From Prevotella sp. (GTDB taxonomy: Bacteria > Bacteroidota > Bacteroidia > Bacteroidales > Bacteroidaceae), in contig JAFZAH010000023.1 of the NCBI GenBank assembly GCA_017548275.1, positions 1-64,000 on the forward strand: a stretch of 64,000 bases of DNA, read 5' to 3'. The position numbers and the translations under genes are program-made. The notes beneath the pieces are model-generated. The model was not told where the DNA came from. It made no database searches and saw nothing but the letters and a program-made list of their open reading frames with translations. Of this stretch, positions 9,748 to 18,421 are shown piece by piece; position 1 is the stretch's first letter, and every line of letters starts with the position of its first letter.

Positions 9748-10104
9748 TTAACCGAAGATGAGGAAAAAAAGGAAAAAGACGGGCACAGCTAACACGATTA
9801 CCACCACGATGCCTTCGCAGCCCGACAACTCATCCTTTCCCTTGTATTGTCCTTCGCCGGCATGTTTTTGGAAATACGCCACACGGTCGGGATGCATCGC
9901 TTTCCATTGCAGATACTCTGGCGAGAAGTCACTGTCGTTTCTGGTATAGCGTCTTTGAGTGGCGGATTTCTGCCGTCGAGTTTGTGACGGGTACATGTCC
10001 GTCATATACTCGTCGTTGCCGTAAACATCAGGATTTTGCAGCCTGAACTCCAAATCGTAATAGTCAGGGTCGCCGCATCCGTCGTTATAGTCTCCGTCGC
10101 ACAT
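9748..10104 (-). CDS. Small protein with a C-terminal membrane anchor, unknown function
   Basis: A 118-residue protein. The N-terminal half is acidic and rich in Asp, Tyr and Gly; the middle (about 40-60) is rich in Arg, Ser and Thr; the last 22 residues (GIVVVIVLAVPVFFLFFLIF) form one hydrophobic helix at the extreme C-terminus, so it is a tail-anchored protein. I do not recognise a family. No signal peptide is present. It lies just upstream of the M48 protease in the same direction, suggesting a shared transcript and possibly an envelope-stress role, which is inference only. Confidence 0.7.
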   Translation of the reverse strand: MCDGDYNDGCGDPDYYDLEFRLQNPDVYGNDEYMTDMYPSQTRRQKSATQRRYTRNDSDFSPEYLQWKAMHPDRVAYFQKHAGEGQYKGKDELSGCEGIVVVIVLAVPVFFLFFLIFG

Positions 10105-10145
10105 ATTTGTTTATGTATTTTTATTTGACATGGGGACAATCCATA

Positions 10146-11030
10146 TCAATACTTGATTTTGAAATAATCCAAGATAGATTTGTAGTTGTCTTGGGCCGTA
10201 AGGCAGGTGTCTGTCAGATAACCGTTAATATGCCCCCATTCACGAAGTCCGCGATAATAGAACATCTTCAATTCGTCTGTAATGATAAACGGTACATGAC
10301 CATTGGCAAGACACTCCTTAAACATCATAAGCCTGCCTACACGTCCATTGCCGTCCTGAAAAGGATGAATTCTTTCAAAGCGGACGTGAAAGTCAAGTAT
10401 GTCCTCTAGGGTTTGTTTTTTTACGGCATTATAATCCTTTAGTAATAGTGTCATCTCTTTGTGCACGTCTTCAGGAATGCAAGTGTCTGTTCCGCCTACT
10501 TCGTTGGGCATACGTTTGTAGTCTCCCACGGCAAACCAGTCTTTCTGACCGTCAGTCGTTCCTGATTTCATCAGCAAATGCAGATGTTTGATGAGACCCT
10601 CAGTAGGTGCCTCCTCCGCGTGATCGATGATATAGTCTATGCATCTGAAGTGATTGACGGTCTCTAACACATCGTCCACATTGACAGCCGTATCTGTGAT
10701 TCCGAGGGTATTAGTTTCAAAGATATATCGTGTCTGGTCGTGAGTCAGTCTGCTGCCTTCTATGTGATTGGAATTATAGGTCAGGTCTATCTGGGTTCGA
10801 TGGTATATGCCCCCTTTCAACCTGATGGACTTTTGTTCTCTCAGTGACAAGAGCAATGGAGAAACCTTTCCCTTCGGTTTCCGTCCGGGGACGACGGCGT
10901 TGGCAGGGATGTTCCACGTTTTCCCTGTCAGAAAAGCACCTTCTATTTTTCCCGTAGCACAATAGTTGCGGGCTGTGCGTTCCGAAATGCCGTGCTTTTC
11001 GGCGAATTGACGGACTGAAATATACTCCAT
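10146..11030 (-). CDS. Fic-domain AMPylase with N-terminal HTH and built-in inhibitory helix
   Basis: Fic enzymes transfer AMP (or another nucleotide part) to hydroxyl groups of target proteins. The 294-residue product has three parts: an excisionase/MerR-like helix-turn-helix (about 1-50, VRQFAEKHGISERTARNYC), an alpha-inhibitory motif SNHIEG at 87-92 matching the [S/T]xxxE[G/N] rule of N-terminally self-inhibited Fic proteins, and the catalytic Fic motif HPFQDGNGRVGR (222-233) with the full set of His, Asp, Asn and Arg residues. It is therefore probably active and auto-inhibited. It stands alone with no antitoxin gene. A palindrome at the promoter suggests that the HTH represses its own gene. 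Confidence 0.92.
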   Translation of the reverse strand: MEYISVRQFAEKHGISERTARNYCATGKIEGAFLTGKTWNIPANAVVPGRKPKGKVSPLLLSLREQKSIRLKGGIYHRTQIDLTYNSNHIEGSRLTHDQTRYIFETNTLGITDTAVNVDDVLETVNHFRCIDYIIDHAEEAPTEGLIKHLHLLMKSGTTDGQKDWFAVGDYKRMPNEVGGTDTCIPEDVHKEMTLLLKDYNAVKKQTLEDILDFHVRFERIHPFQDGNGRVGRLMMFKECLANGHVPFIITDELKMFYYRGLREWGHINGYLTDTCLTAQDNYKSILDYFKIKY

Positions 11031-11037
11031 AATCTTC

Positions 11038-11107
11038 TATCGGCAAGTTTTTGGACCGATTTCGTCTACAAAGATACTGATTTTTTGCCGATATCGGCAA
11101 GTTTTTG
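11038..11107 (-). promoter_or_regulatory. Promoter and putative auto-operator of the Fic gene
   Basis: On the minus strand the -7 box TATCTTTG lies at 11076-11069 and the -33 TTG at 11100-11098, spacing 21. The -33 box is inside a perfect 16-base palindrome, TTGCCGATATCGGCAA (11085-11100). A 16-base direct copy of one side, TATCGGCAAGTTTTTG, occurs at 11092-11107 and again at 11038-11053, just upstream of the start codon, 54 bases apart (about five helical turns). Full site over the promoter plus half site near the start is the layout of a repressor operator. The natural candidate repressor is the HTH of the Fic protein itself. Confidence 0.7.
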
Positions 11108-11241
11108 CAATATTAATTCACATACCTGTCTCAACCCGTTTCCTCTATCAAGAAACCGAAACAGTTTCTGTAAAACTATTACAAAATCCGTCTTTACAAT
11201 AAAAAACGAATAATAATCTTTTACATTTGGAGCATTGGCTT

Positions 11242-11280
11242 TAGACGGCGTCGGCAGGGATGTTCCACGTTTTCCCTGTC
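11242..11280 (-). pseudogene. Fragment duplicated from a Fic-type HTH gene
   Basis: Bases 11244-11280 match 10893-10929, inside the HTH part of the Fic gene, with one difference in 37. On the minus strand the copy reads TGKTWNIPADAV and then a stop, against TGKTWNIPANAV in the intact gene. A stop also lies seven codons upstream, so it cannot make a protein. It is a remnant of a duplicated or former neighbouring HTH gene. The rest of 11108-11390 is AT-rich with no other recognised feature. Confidence 0.7.
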
Positions 11281-11390
11281 TCTTGTCAATAAACGATATC
11301 TATTTTGATTCACTAAGATACCTATTTATGGCTAATCTGTTACGATGAACGTATGGGAGATGCAAGAAAGCAAAAGCCCAACTTTTGAGT

Positions 11391-11421
11391 ATTGTACAAA
11401 TCGTAGAATCATACTATTTTT
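11391..11421 (+). promoter_or_regulatory. Promoter of the flavodoxin gene
   Basis: ATTG at 11391-11394 and TATTTTTG at 11414-11421 are separated by 19 bases, matching the Bacteroidetes -33/-7 pattern. The flavodoxin start is 38 bases downstream. Confidence 0.8.
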
Positions 11422-11458
11422 GCACCCGAATCATTTAGTCATTTAAGATAAGAAAGAA

Positions 11459-11953
11459 ATGAACGCAACAATTGTAGTTTATGGTTCCTCTACAGGAACG
11501 TGCGAGGCTATCGCAGAGAAGATAGCCCAAAGACTTGGCTGCGAGGCCATTAACGTGCAGAATCTGACAGCCGAGGTTATCGACAACAACCAAAACCTGA
11601 TACTCGGCACTTCTACTTGGGGTGCTGGCGAGATGCAGGATGACTGGTACGACGGTCTGCGAACACTTCAGAATGCTGACTTGGCCGGCAAGACTATCGC
11701 CCTCTTCGGCTGTGGTGACTGTGAGTCGTATGGTGACACCTTCGTGGGTGGTATCGGTGAATTAAATAACGGTATCAAGGATAGCGGTGCCAGTTTCGTT
11801 GGCGCAGTCAGCACTGATGATTATTCGTTCGATGACTCTGAAGCCGTTGTGGATGGAAAATTCGTGGGGCTGCCTCTCGATGATGTTAACGAGGACGACA
11901 AGACGGATGTGCGAATAGATGCGTGGATTTCTGAGATTTCACAAAGTCTATAA
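11459..11953 (+). CDS. fldA: Flavodoxin
   Basis: A 164-residue long-chain-type flavodoxin, an FMN-binding electron carrier of the cytoplasm that can replace ferredoxin when iron is short. The phosphate-binding loop GSSTGTCEAIA is at about 9-19, and the two flavin-contacting segments are STWGAGEMQDDWYDGL (about 53-68) and FGCGDCESYGDTF (about 83-95). The length fits the family. It is followed 10 bases later by a DUF2023 gene, a pairing common in Bacteroidetes, so DUF2023 may act on or with the flavodoxin. Confidence 0.93.
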   Translation: MNATIVVYGSSTGTCEAIAEKIAQRLGCEAINVQNLTAEVIDNNQNLILGTSTWGAGEMQDDWYDGLRTLQNADLAGKTIALFGCGDCESYGDTFVGGIGELNNGIKDSGASFVGAVSTDDYSFDDSEAVVDGKFVGLPLDDVNEDDKTDVRIDAWISEISQSL

Positions 11954-11963
11954 ATAATAGACA

Positions 11964-12368
11964 ATGATGATGCAGATGACAGAAAGACATACTACAAGCG
12001 AAGCCTTTTCCCCCGCAATGAGGGTGTTGATGAACCACATCTACGAATATAAGAAGGGTGTGCGCAGGATGATACTTTTCACCTGCAACCGTCGTTTCGA
12101 GGTGTTTGTAACGAATCGTCTGGGTCGTCAGTCAATAGATTACGTGGTGCAGCAGGCAGGCAAAGACAACGTTAACATCTATTTCGGCAGAAAAGAATGT
12201 CTTGATGCCATCCGTCTGTTTGTCACCCGTCCGCTCAACGAATTGTCGCCCGAAGAGGATTTTATTCTTGGTGCCATGCTCGGCTACGACATCTGTGCAC
12301 AATGCAAGCGCTACTGTGAACGAAAGGATAAGGTCGCATGTAAGCGAAAACCATGCAAGTTTGCATGA
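11964..12368 (+). CDS. DUF2023 family protein
   Basis: A 134-residue protein of the DUF2023 family, recognised by MNHIYEYKKGVRRMILFTCNR near residue 24 and the long helix with LNELSPEEDFILGAMLGYDI. The C-terminus is rich in cysteine (CAQCKRYCERKDKVACKRKPC, about residues 113-132), which could bind a metal or cluster. Function is unknown; the tight linkage to flavodoxin (10-base gap, same operon) points to electron transfer or flavodoxin maturation as a guess. The start could be any of the closely spaced ATGs at 11964-11970. Confidence 0.85.
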   Translation: MMMQMTERHTTSEAFSPAMRVLMNHIYEYKKGVRRMILFTCNRRFEVFVTNRLGRQSIDYVVQQAGKDNVNIYFGRKECLDAIRLFVTRPLNELSPEEDFILGAMLGYDICAQCKRYCERKDKVACKRKPCKFA

Positions 12369-12501
12369 ACATGGCTGTGTGTGGGCAGGCTTGAATGAAG
12401 TTCAAATGTAAGCCGGCATGTTCAGTTGATATTACAGGAACGATTATAATTCATAAAGAGTATTTGTTTAGTCAGGGGTGTCTGCCGTGAGGTAGGATGT
12501 C

Positions 12502-12540
12502 AAAAAGGAAGAACCCGATACCATCACGGCATCGGGTTCT
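12502..12540 (-). terminator. Terminator of the gltB-glnN operon
   Basis: AGAACCCGAT (12510-12519) pairs perfectly with ATCGGGTTCT (12531-12540), with an 11-base loop. Read leftward the hairpin is followed by a run of five T (12506-12502). It lies about 60 bases after the glnN stop. Confidence 0.85.
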
Positions 12541-12601
12541 GAGCAAACTTCAAACATTTGCGAGTCCCATTTTATAGGGGCTCAAGGTAAAATGTGTAAT
12601 T

Positions 12602-14818
12602 TTATCTAATAAACAATAATTCACGATATTTCGGCAGTGGCCAGAGGGCATCGTCAACGATGAGTTCCAGTTTGTCAATCTCGTAGCGGATGGTGTCGAA
12701 ATGTGGCTCTACCGTGTCGTGGTAGGCGATGGCCTTCTCATGCTCGTCCTCAATCTTGTTGGCGAGTTTACGGGCATTGACCAGTTCATCTACACCCTTT
12801 TCGATGGCAGAGGTGCGCTCGGCTATCTCCTCAATGAGTTTCAAGTTGCGGGCGTTCAATTTCTCTGCTTTTTCTGCGGAGAAGACGGAAACCATATTCT
12901 CCACGTTCTTGAGCAGTGCGCTCTGATAACTGGTAGCCACGGGGATGATGTGATTCATCGACAGATCACCCAGCACACGGGCCTCAATCTGTATCTTCTT
13001 CGTGTAGGTTTCCCACTTCACCTCATTGCGGGCCTCCAGTTCCTTCTTGGTCATCACACCAAGGCTCTCGAACATCTGGATGCTCTCGGGATCGAGATAA
13101 CGCTCAAAGATTTTCGGACATGATTTCTCGACGTCGAGACCACGTTTTTCAGCCTCCACAACCCACTCATCGGAGTATCCGTTGCCGTCGAAGCGGATGG
13201 GTTTGCAGGTCTTGATATCCTCGCGCAACACATCGATGATGGCATGGAAGACAGGATTGTGTCCGGTGCCCTCACAAGTTTGGGTAAATGCGGGAATACG
13301 CTCGTCCACACGTTTTTTGAAATCGACCAGGGCTTCGGCGACAGCACTGTTGAGTGCAATCATCGCACTGGCGCAGTTGGCCTCGCTACCTACGGCGCGG
13401 AACTCGAAACGATTGCCGGTGAAGGCGAAGGGGGAAGTACGGTTGCGGTCGGTATTGTCGATGAACAGTTCGGGAATCTCGGGAATGTCCATTTTCATAC
13501 CCTGTTTGCCGGTCATGGAAAGGATGTCTTCCCTATCGGCCTTTTCGATGTGGTCGAGCAACTCGCTCACCTGCTTTCCGAGGAAAGATGACACGATGGC
13601 GGGCGGTGCCTCGTTGGCACCCAGACGGTGGGCGTTGGTGGCACTCATGATACTGGCTTTCAGCAATCCGTTGTGACGATAGACACCCATCAGCGTCTCA
13701 ACGATGAATGTGGCGAATCGCAGGTTCTGCTCGGGAGTCTTTCCGGGAGCGTGGAGCAGGATGCCATTGTCTGTGCTCAACGACCAGTTGTTGTGCTTAC
13801 CGGAACCGTTGATGCCGGCAAACGGTTTCTCATGGAGCAATACCCTGAAACCATGTTTACGTGCGACACGCTTCATCACGGACATCAGCAGCATGTTGTG
13901 GTCCACAGCCAAATTGGTCTCCTCGTAGATGGGTGCTAACTCAAACTGGTTGGGAGCCACCTCATTGTGACGCGTCTTGCAGGGGACACCGAGTTCCAGC
14001 GCCTCGATTTCGAGTTCACGCATGAACGCTGCCACACGCTCAGGGATAGAACCGAAGTAATGGTCGTCCATCTGCTGGTTCTTAGCCGAGTCGTGTCCCA
14101 TCAACGTGCGACCCGTCAGCAGCAGGTCGGGACGTGCCGCATAAAGACCCTCATCGACAAGGAAATACTCCTGTTCCCAACCGAGGTTGGACGTCACTTT
14201 TTTCACTGCCGGGTCAAAGTAATGGCACACGTCAGTAGCAGCCACGTTCACGGCATGGAGAGCACGGAGCAGAGGAGCCTTATAGTCGAGCGCCTCGCCG
14301 CTATATGAGATAAATACAGTGGGGATACAAAGAGTGTCATCAATGATGAAGACGGGCGATGTGGGGTCCCATGCCGAGTAGCCGCGGGCCTCGAAAGTGG
14401 AACGTATGCCGCCACTGGGGAATGACGATGCGTCGGGCTCCTGCTGCACGAGCAATTTACCCGTGAACTCCTCCACCATGCCGCCTTTTCCATCGTGCTC
14501 GATGAACGAGTCATGTTTCTCTGCGGTGCCTTCTGTCAGCGGTTGGAACCAGTGTGTATAGTGTGTCACGCCGTTTTCGGTGGCCCATTTCTTCATGCCA
14601 TCGGCCACTGCGTCAGCCACGTCGCGATCCAACTGTGCACCGTTATCAATCACGTCAATCATCTTCTCATAGACATCTTTCGGCAGATACTTGTACATTT
14701 TCTCGCGGTTAAAAACTTTCTTGCCGAAATATTCGCATGGTCTCTCAATAGGTGTTCTTACGTCGAGCGGCTTCTTCTTGAACGCCTCGCCGACAACTTG
14801 AAATCTTAACGTTTCCAT
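12602..14818 (-). CDS. glnN: Type III glutamine synthetase
   Basis: Converts glutamate, ammonium and ATP to glutamine. The product has 738 residues, the length of the GSIII family rather than the roughly 470 of GSI. Recognisable blocks are the N-terminal FGKKVFNREKMYKYLPKDVY, the metal-binding EQEYFLVD, CKTRHNEVAPNQFELAPIYE, the ATP-site block HEKPFAGINGSGKHNNWSLS and TSPFAFTGNRFEFRAVGS. It is the last gene of the leftward unit gltB-gltD-dapF-dapL-glnN, 12 bases after dapL, and the operon terminator follows. GSIII is the main glutamine synthetase in Bacteroidales, so this is likely the main ammonium-capturing enzyme with GltBD. Confidence 0.96.
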   Translation of the reverse strand: METLRFQVVGEAFKKKPLDVRTPIERPCEYFGKKVFNREKMYKYLPKDVYEKMIDVIDNGAQLDRDVADAVADGMKKWATENGVTHYTHWFQPLTEGTAEKHDSFIEHDGKGGMVEEFTGKLLVQQEPDASSFPSGGIRSTFEARGYSAWDPTSPVFIIDDTLCIPTVFISYSGEALDYKAPLLRALHAVNVAATDVCHYFDPAVKKVTSNLGWEQEYFLVDEGLYAARPDLLLTGRTLMGHDSAKNQQMDDHYFGSIPERVAAFMRELEIEALELGVPCKTRHNEVAPNQFELAPIYEETNLAVDHNMLLMSVMKRVARKHGFRVLLHEKPFAGINGSGKHNNWSLSTDNGILLHAPGKTPEQNLRFATFIVETLMGVYRHNGLLKASIMSATNAHRLGANEAPPAIVSSFLGKQVSELLDHIEKADREDILSMTGKQGMKMDIPEIPELFIDNTDRNRTSPFAFTGNRFEFRAVGSEANCASAMIALNSAVAEALVDFKKRVDERIPAFTQTCEGTGHNPVFHAIIDVLREDIKTCKPIRFDGNGYSDEWVVEAEKRGLDVEKSCPKIFERYLDPESIQMFESLGVMTKKELEARNEVKWETYTKKIQIEARVLGDLSMNHIIPVATSYQSALLKNVENMVSVFSAEKAEKLNARNLKLIEEIAERTSAIEKGVDELVNARKLANKIEDEHEKAIAYHDTVEPHFDTIRYEIDKLELIVDDALWPLPKYRELLFIR

Positions 14819-14830
14819 AATCGTGTTGTG

Positions 14831-16072
14831 TTAAAATGTTTGTTTTGTCCAATATTCTATTCTTCTTAATGCTTCTTCTGTCTGTTCGTGGGTGCCGAAA
14901 GCAGTGAATCTGACATATCCTTCACCGCTGGGTCCGAAACCTACGCCGGGAGTGCAGACGACATTGGCACCATAGAGCAACTCTTCGAAAAACTTCCATG
15001 ACCCCGTGTTACCGGGTGTCTTCATCCAGATGTAGGGCGCATGCTCACCACCATACACCTCGTAACCGAGCGAGCGTAGGGTTTTGAGCATCAGGTGCGC
15101 GTTCTGCATATAGTAGTCGATGGTGGCTTTTACCTGCTGCTTCCCTTCCGGGGTGTAGATAGCCTCGGCGGCACGCTGTGAGATGTAACTCGTGCCATTG
15201 AACTTGGTGCACTGTCGGCGAAGCCAGAGTTGGTTGAGCGGGAAACGCTCGCCTTCGAAGTCAGCAACACTCACATCTTTCGGTACCACGGTGTATCCGC
15301 ATCGTATTCCTGTGAAACCAGCCGTCTTGGAATAAGACCTGAACTCGATAGCACACTTTCTCGCGCCACGAATCTCATAGATACTATGTGGGATATCGTC
15401 ATCTTGTATATATGCCTGATAGGCGGCATCGTAGAGGATGAGTGCATCGTTCTTCAGTGCGTAGTTCACCCATTTTCTCAATTCATCTTTGGTGATGACC
15501 GTTCCCGTCGGATTGTTGGGATAACACAGATAGATGACATCCATGTGCCGTCCCTTCGGTATTTCGGGCACGAAGTTGTTCTCGGCATTGCATGGCATAT
15601 AGACCACTCTTGACCAACGGCCGTCTTCAAATGTGCCGCACCGTCCTATCATCACGTTCGAATCGATATAAACAGGGTAGATGGGGTCGGTTACACCGAT
15701 AAAGTTATCCCAATGAAGGAGTTCTTGGAAGTTGCCCGTATCTGACTTCGCGCCGTCGTTGATGAAAATCTCATCGACGTCGAGATGTACGCCACGCGGC
15801 AAGAAATCGTTCTTCAATATTGCCTTGCGCAGGAAATCGTAACCCTGCTCGGGACCATAGCCATGAAATCCCTGAACCGAAGCCATCTCGTCAGAAGCGC
15901 GGTGCATAGCCTCAATCACTGCCGGACATAAAGGCTGCGTCACGTCGCCTATGCCAAGCGAAATGATGTCTGCCTTCGGGTGCATCACCTTGAAAGCGTT
16001 CACTTTCTTTGCGATGTCGGCAAACAAGTAGTTGTTTTGCAAGTTCAGGAAATGAATATTTACTAATGCCAT
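14831..16072 (-). CDS. dapL: LL-diaminopimelate aminotransferase
   Basis: A PLP enzyme that makes LL-diaminopimelate from tetrahydrodipicolinate and glutamate in one step, bypassing the acylated intermediates of the DapD/C/E route. The 413-residue length is typical. Family blocks: ISLGIGDVTQPLCPAV near residue 36, VFINDGAKSDTGNFQELL-like segment near 105, YPNNPTGTVITKDEL near 185, and the PLP-lysine block SYSKTAGFTGIRCGY near 245. It lies between dapF and glnN and uses glutamate supplied by GltBD, which explains its location. A spacer of about 75 bases with short repeated words separates it from dapF. Confidence 0.95.
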   Translation of the reverse strand: MALVNIHFLNLQNNYLFADIAKKVNAFKVMHPKADIISLGIGDVTQPLCPAVIEAMHRASDEMASVQGFHGYGPEQGYDFLRKAILKNDFLPRGVHLDVDEIFINDGAKSDTGNFQELLHWDNFIGVTDPIYPVYIDSNVMIGRCGTFEDGRWSRVVYMPCNAENNFVPEIPKGRHMDVIYLCYPNNPTGTVITKDELRKWVNYALKNDALILYDAAYQAYIQDDDIPHSIYEIRGARKCAIEFRSYSKTAGFTGIRCGYTVVPKDVSVADFEGERFPLNQLWLRRQCTKFNGTSYISQRAAEAIYTPEGKQQVKATIDYYMQNAHLMLKTLRSLGYEVYGGEHAPYIWMKTPGNTGSWKFFEELLYGANVVCTPGVGFGPSGEGYVRFTAFGTHEQTEEALRRIEYWTKQTF

Positions 16073-16079
16073 ATTGGAT

Positions 16080-16145
16080 GGGGAGTTAAAAGGATATTAA
16101 AGGGAAGTTATAAGGGAGTTAAAGAGAAGTATTCCGGTGGATAAC
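16080..16145. repeat. Spacer with repeated GGGAGTTA-like words
   Basis: Within 65 bases the words GGGGAGTTA, GGGAAGTTA, GGGAGTTA and GGGAGTT recur. The spacer lies inside the operon between dapL and dapF. The same type of G-rich word appears at about 41260 and 42050. Confidence 0.55.
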
Positions 16146-16147
16146 TG

Positions 16148-16972
16148 TTATGGGAGTTCTATTTCCCCGTCGAAGACGAAGGAGGTGGGTCCGGTCATAT
16201 ATACGTGGTTATCGCTCTCGCGCCACTCGATGTGGAGTGTACCGCCATCCATTTCTATGAATGACTGACGGGGAGCGCGACCGGTGAGAAACGCGGCGAC
16301 GGCTGTGGCACAGGCTCCCGTGCCGCATGCCTGGGTGATACCACTGCCACGTTCCCATACACGCACGCGGATAGTTCCGTCACTCTTGACTTGGGCAAAC
16401 TCAATGTTACACCGTTGCGGGAAGACTGGAAGGTCCTCCATGACAGGTCCCCTTTCTCCTACTTGATTCACATCGTCGGTAAAAACGACATAATGCGGAT
16501 TACCCATCGACACGAAAAGAGCAGCCTCATCATGAGCAGAGAGCGTTTCCGTCAAGGCGGGGTTGAAAAGACTATTGTCCTCGAAAACCGGTTCGAGCAT
16601 ATCAACCGTGACGCTCTCGACAACACCATCATTGACATGCAGACACAGTTTTTTGATGCCCGACAATGTAAGGAGACGTATTTCTGTCTTTTCGGTCAGT
16701 CCGCGTTCATAGAGATATTTACCGATACACCTCGACGCATTACCGCACATCATGGCCTCTGACCCGTCGGCATTGAAAATGCGCATGGAGAAATCTGCTT
16801 CAGGTACGGGAGATTTCCCAATCAGCACCAGTCCGTCAGACCCGATGCCTTTATGCCGGTCACTCCAAACGACGGATGCCTCATTCGGGTTGGGCACCAT
16901 GTACTGCATGGCATTGACATAGATATAGTCATTGCCGCATCCGTGCATTTTGGTGAAGTGTATCATGCTCAT
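16148..16972 (-). CDS. dapF: Diaminopimelate epimerase
   Basis: Converts LL- to meso-diaminopimelate for lysine and peptidoglycan. I placed the start at ATG 16972 because it overlaps the gltD stop as ATGA, giving 274 residues, the normal family length; an in-frame ATG at 16966 is the alternative and the longer upstream frame runs inside gltD. Motifs: GCGNDYIY near the N-terminus, CGNASRC with the first catalytic cysteine (about residue 75), and ACGTGACA with the second. Its product pathway is completed by the adjacent dapL. Translation is probably coupled to gltD. Confidence 0.94.
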   Translation of the reverse strand: MSMIHFTKMHGCGNDYIYVNAMQYMVPNPNEASVVWSDRHKGIGSDGLVLIGKSPVPEADFSMRIFNADGSEAMMCGNASRCIGKYLYERGLTEKTEIRLLTLSGIKKLCLHVNDGVVESVTVDMLEPVFEDNSLFNPALTETLSAHDEAALFVSMGNPHYVVFTDDVNQVGERGPVMEDLPVFPQRCNIEFAQVKSDGTIRVRVWERGSGITQACGTGACATAVAAFLTGRAPRQSFIEMDGGTLHIEWRESDNHVYMTGPTSFVFDGEIELP

Positions 16973-18315
16973 TTTTTCAAGTATTCGTTGACTTTTTCCG
17001 CTGTTTTTATGCCGCTGGCCAAGGCCCGGACCACCAATGAGGCTCCGTTGGCGGCGTCTCCGCACACGAAGACGTTCTCAGGGTATTGAGGATGTTCAGG
17101 TTTGAGGAAACCCATCGCCAGCAGAACCATTTCGGCTTTGATGATTTCGGGTTTACCCTTTTCGACCATCAACGGACGACCGCCTTCGGGGTTAGGTTCC
17201 CAGTCTATCTCCTGTACTTTCACCCCGGTAAGTTGTCCTTTCTCGCCAATGAATTCGAGGGTGTTGATGTTCCAACGGCGGGTGCATCCTTCCTCGTGGC
17301 TGCTCGTCGTCTTGAGCGTGCGCGGCCAGTTGGGCCATGGGTTTTGCGGGTCTTCAGGTCCCTCTACGGGTCGTGGCATGATTTCTATTTGTGTCACGCT
17401 TTTACAACCTTGCCGGTGGGCAGTACCGATGCAGTCGGAACCGGTATCACCACCGCCTATGACGAGGACGTCCTTCCCCTTGGCAGTGATACGCTCACCT
17501 TTGCTGAACTCCATGCCAGCAAGGACACGGTTTTGCTGTGAGAGGAGTTCGAGGGCAAAATAAACGCCTTTCAGTTCTCGTCCCGGCACTTTCAGGTCAC
17601 GGGCTGTAGGAGTACCGGTTGCGATGACGACCGCGTCGAAATCTGAAAAACTGGAGATATCTGTGAATTCAGTGTTATATTTGAATTCGATACCCTCCGT
17701 TTCGAGCAAACGGAGGCGGCGGTCGATAATGGCCTTGTTGAGTTTGAAGTTAGGAATACCATATCTGAGCAGTCCGCCTGCCGCCTCGTTCTTCTCGAAT
17801 ACTGTGACCAGATAACCCATCCTGTTCAAACTGTTGGCTGCGGCAAGTCCGGCAGGACCGGCACCGATGACAGCCACCTTTTTCCCGTTGCGAGGGATGT
17901 CTGTGCGCGGCTGGATATAACCTTCACGGAAAGCGGCCTCGGTGATGGATGCCTCATTCTCACGGTTGGTGGTCGGCTCATGATTGAAACGGTTGAGCAC
18001 GCAGGCTTTTTCACAGAGAGCGGGACAGATGCGACCGGTAAACTCGGGGAAGGGGTTGGTGCTGTTGAGAAGGTTATAAGCCAACTCCCAATCACCTTTG
18101 AACAAAGCGTCATTCCACTCGGGAGCCTTGTTTCCCAAGGGACAAGCCCAGTGGCAGAAGGGTACGCCACAGTCCATACAACGTGACGCCTGCAGTTTGC
18201 GTTCGCGGGTGTTGAGCGTCTGCTCCACCTCGCCGAAATCATGGATTCTATCGTGAATCGGACGGTATCCCGCCTCTTGGCGGTGTATCTCTAAAAATGC
18301 TTTAGGATTTCCCAT
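16969..18315 (-). CDS. gltD: Glutamate synthase small subunit
   Basis: The NADPH-oxidising subunit that passes electrons through FAD and iron-sulfur clusters to GltB. The 448-residue product has the N-terminal Fe-S cysteines ([20 protein letters not shown], about 42-61, and [12 protein letters not shown], about 96-107), the FAD site [10 protein letters not shown] (about 151-160) and the NADPH site GGGDTGSDC (about 288-296). It follows gltB after a 106-base spacer containing a perfect inverted repeat, and its stop overlaps the dapF start by four bases. Confidence 0.95.
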   Translation of the reverse strand: MGNPKAFLEIHRQEAGYRPIHDRIHDFGEVEQTLNTRERKLQASRCMDCGVPFCHWACPLGNKAPEWNDALFKGDWELAYNLLNSTNPFPEFTGRICPALCEKACVLNRFNHEPTTNRENEASITEAAFREGYIQPRTDIPRNGKKVAVIGAGPAGLAAANSLNRMGYLVTVFEKNEAAGGLLRYGIPNFKLNKAIIDRRLRLLETEGIEFKYNTEFTDISSFSDFDAVVIATGTPTARDLKVPGRELKGVYFALELLSQQNRVLAGMEFSKGERITAKGKDVLVIGGGDTGSDCIGTAHRQGCKSVTQIEIMPRPVEGPEDPQNPWPNWPRTLKTTSSHEEGCTRRWNINTLEFIGEKGQLTGVKVQEIDWEPNPEGGRPLMVEKGKPEIIKAEMVLLAMGFLKPEHPQYPENVFVCGDAANGASLVVRALASGIKTAEKVNEYLKK

Positions 18316-18343
18316 TTCTTTAATCGTTTTGTTTTTTTGTCAT

Positions 18344-18404
18344 TTAGTCGTTTGGGATTTTTACCATAGCCATTTGTGATGTCTCTAAACGGCCAAACGA
18401 CTAA
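18344..18404. repeat. Perfect inverted repeat in the gltB-gltD spacer
   Basis: TTAGTCGTTTGG (18344-18355) and CCAAACGACTAA (18393-18404) are exact reverse complements, 37 bases apart. Related words (TTTGGTCGTTT, GACCAAAC) occur in the carA-carB linker and at 41205-41245. As RNA it could fold between the two cistrons and tune the GltB:GltD ratio or protect an end, which is inference. Confidence 0.75.
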
Positions 18405-18421
18405 TCTCCCAATTTGCCAAA

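Noticed and set aside
6352..11030. Defence island built from the HerA-like ATPase and the Fic gene
   Set aside because: Typical partners (NurA, Sir2, nucleases, restriction enzymes, antitoxins) are absent and the genes have separate promoters.
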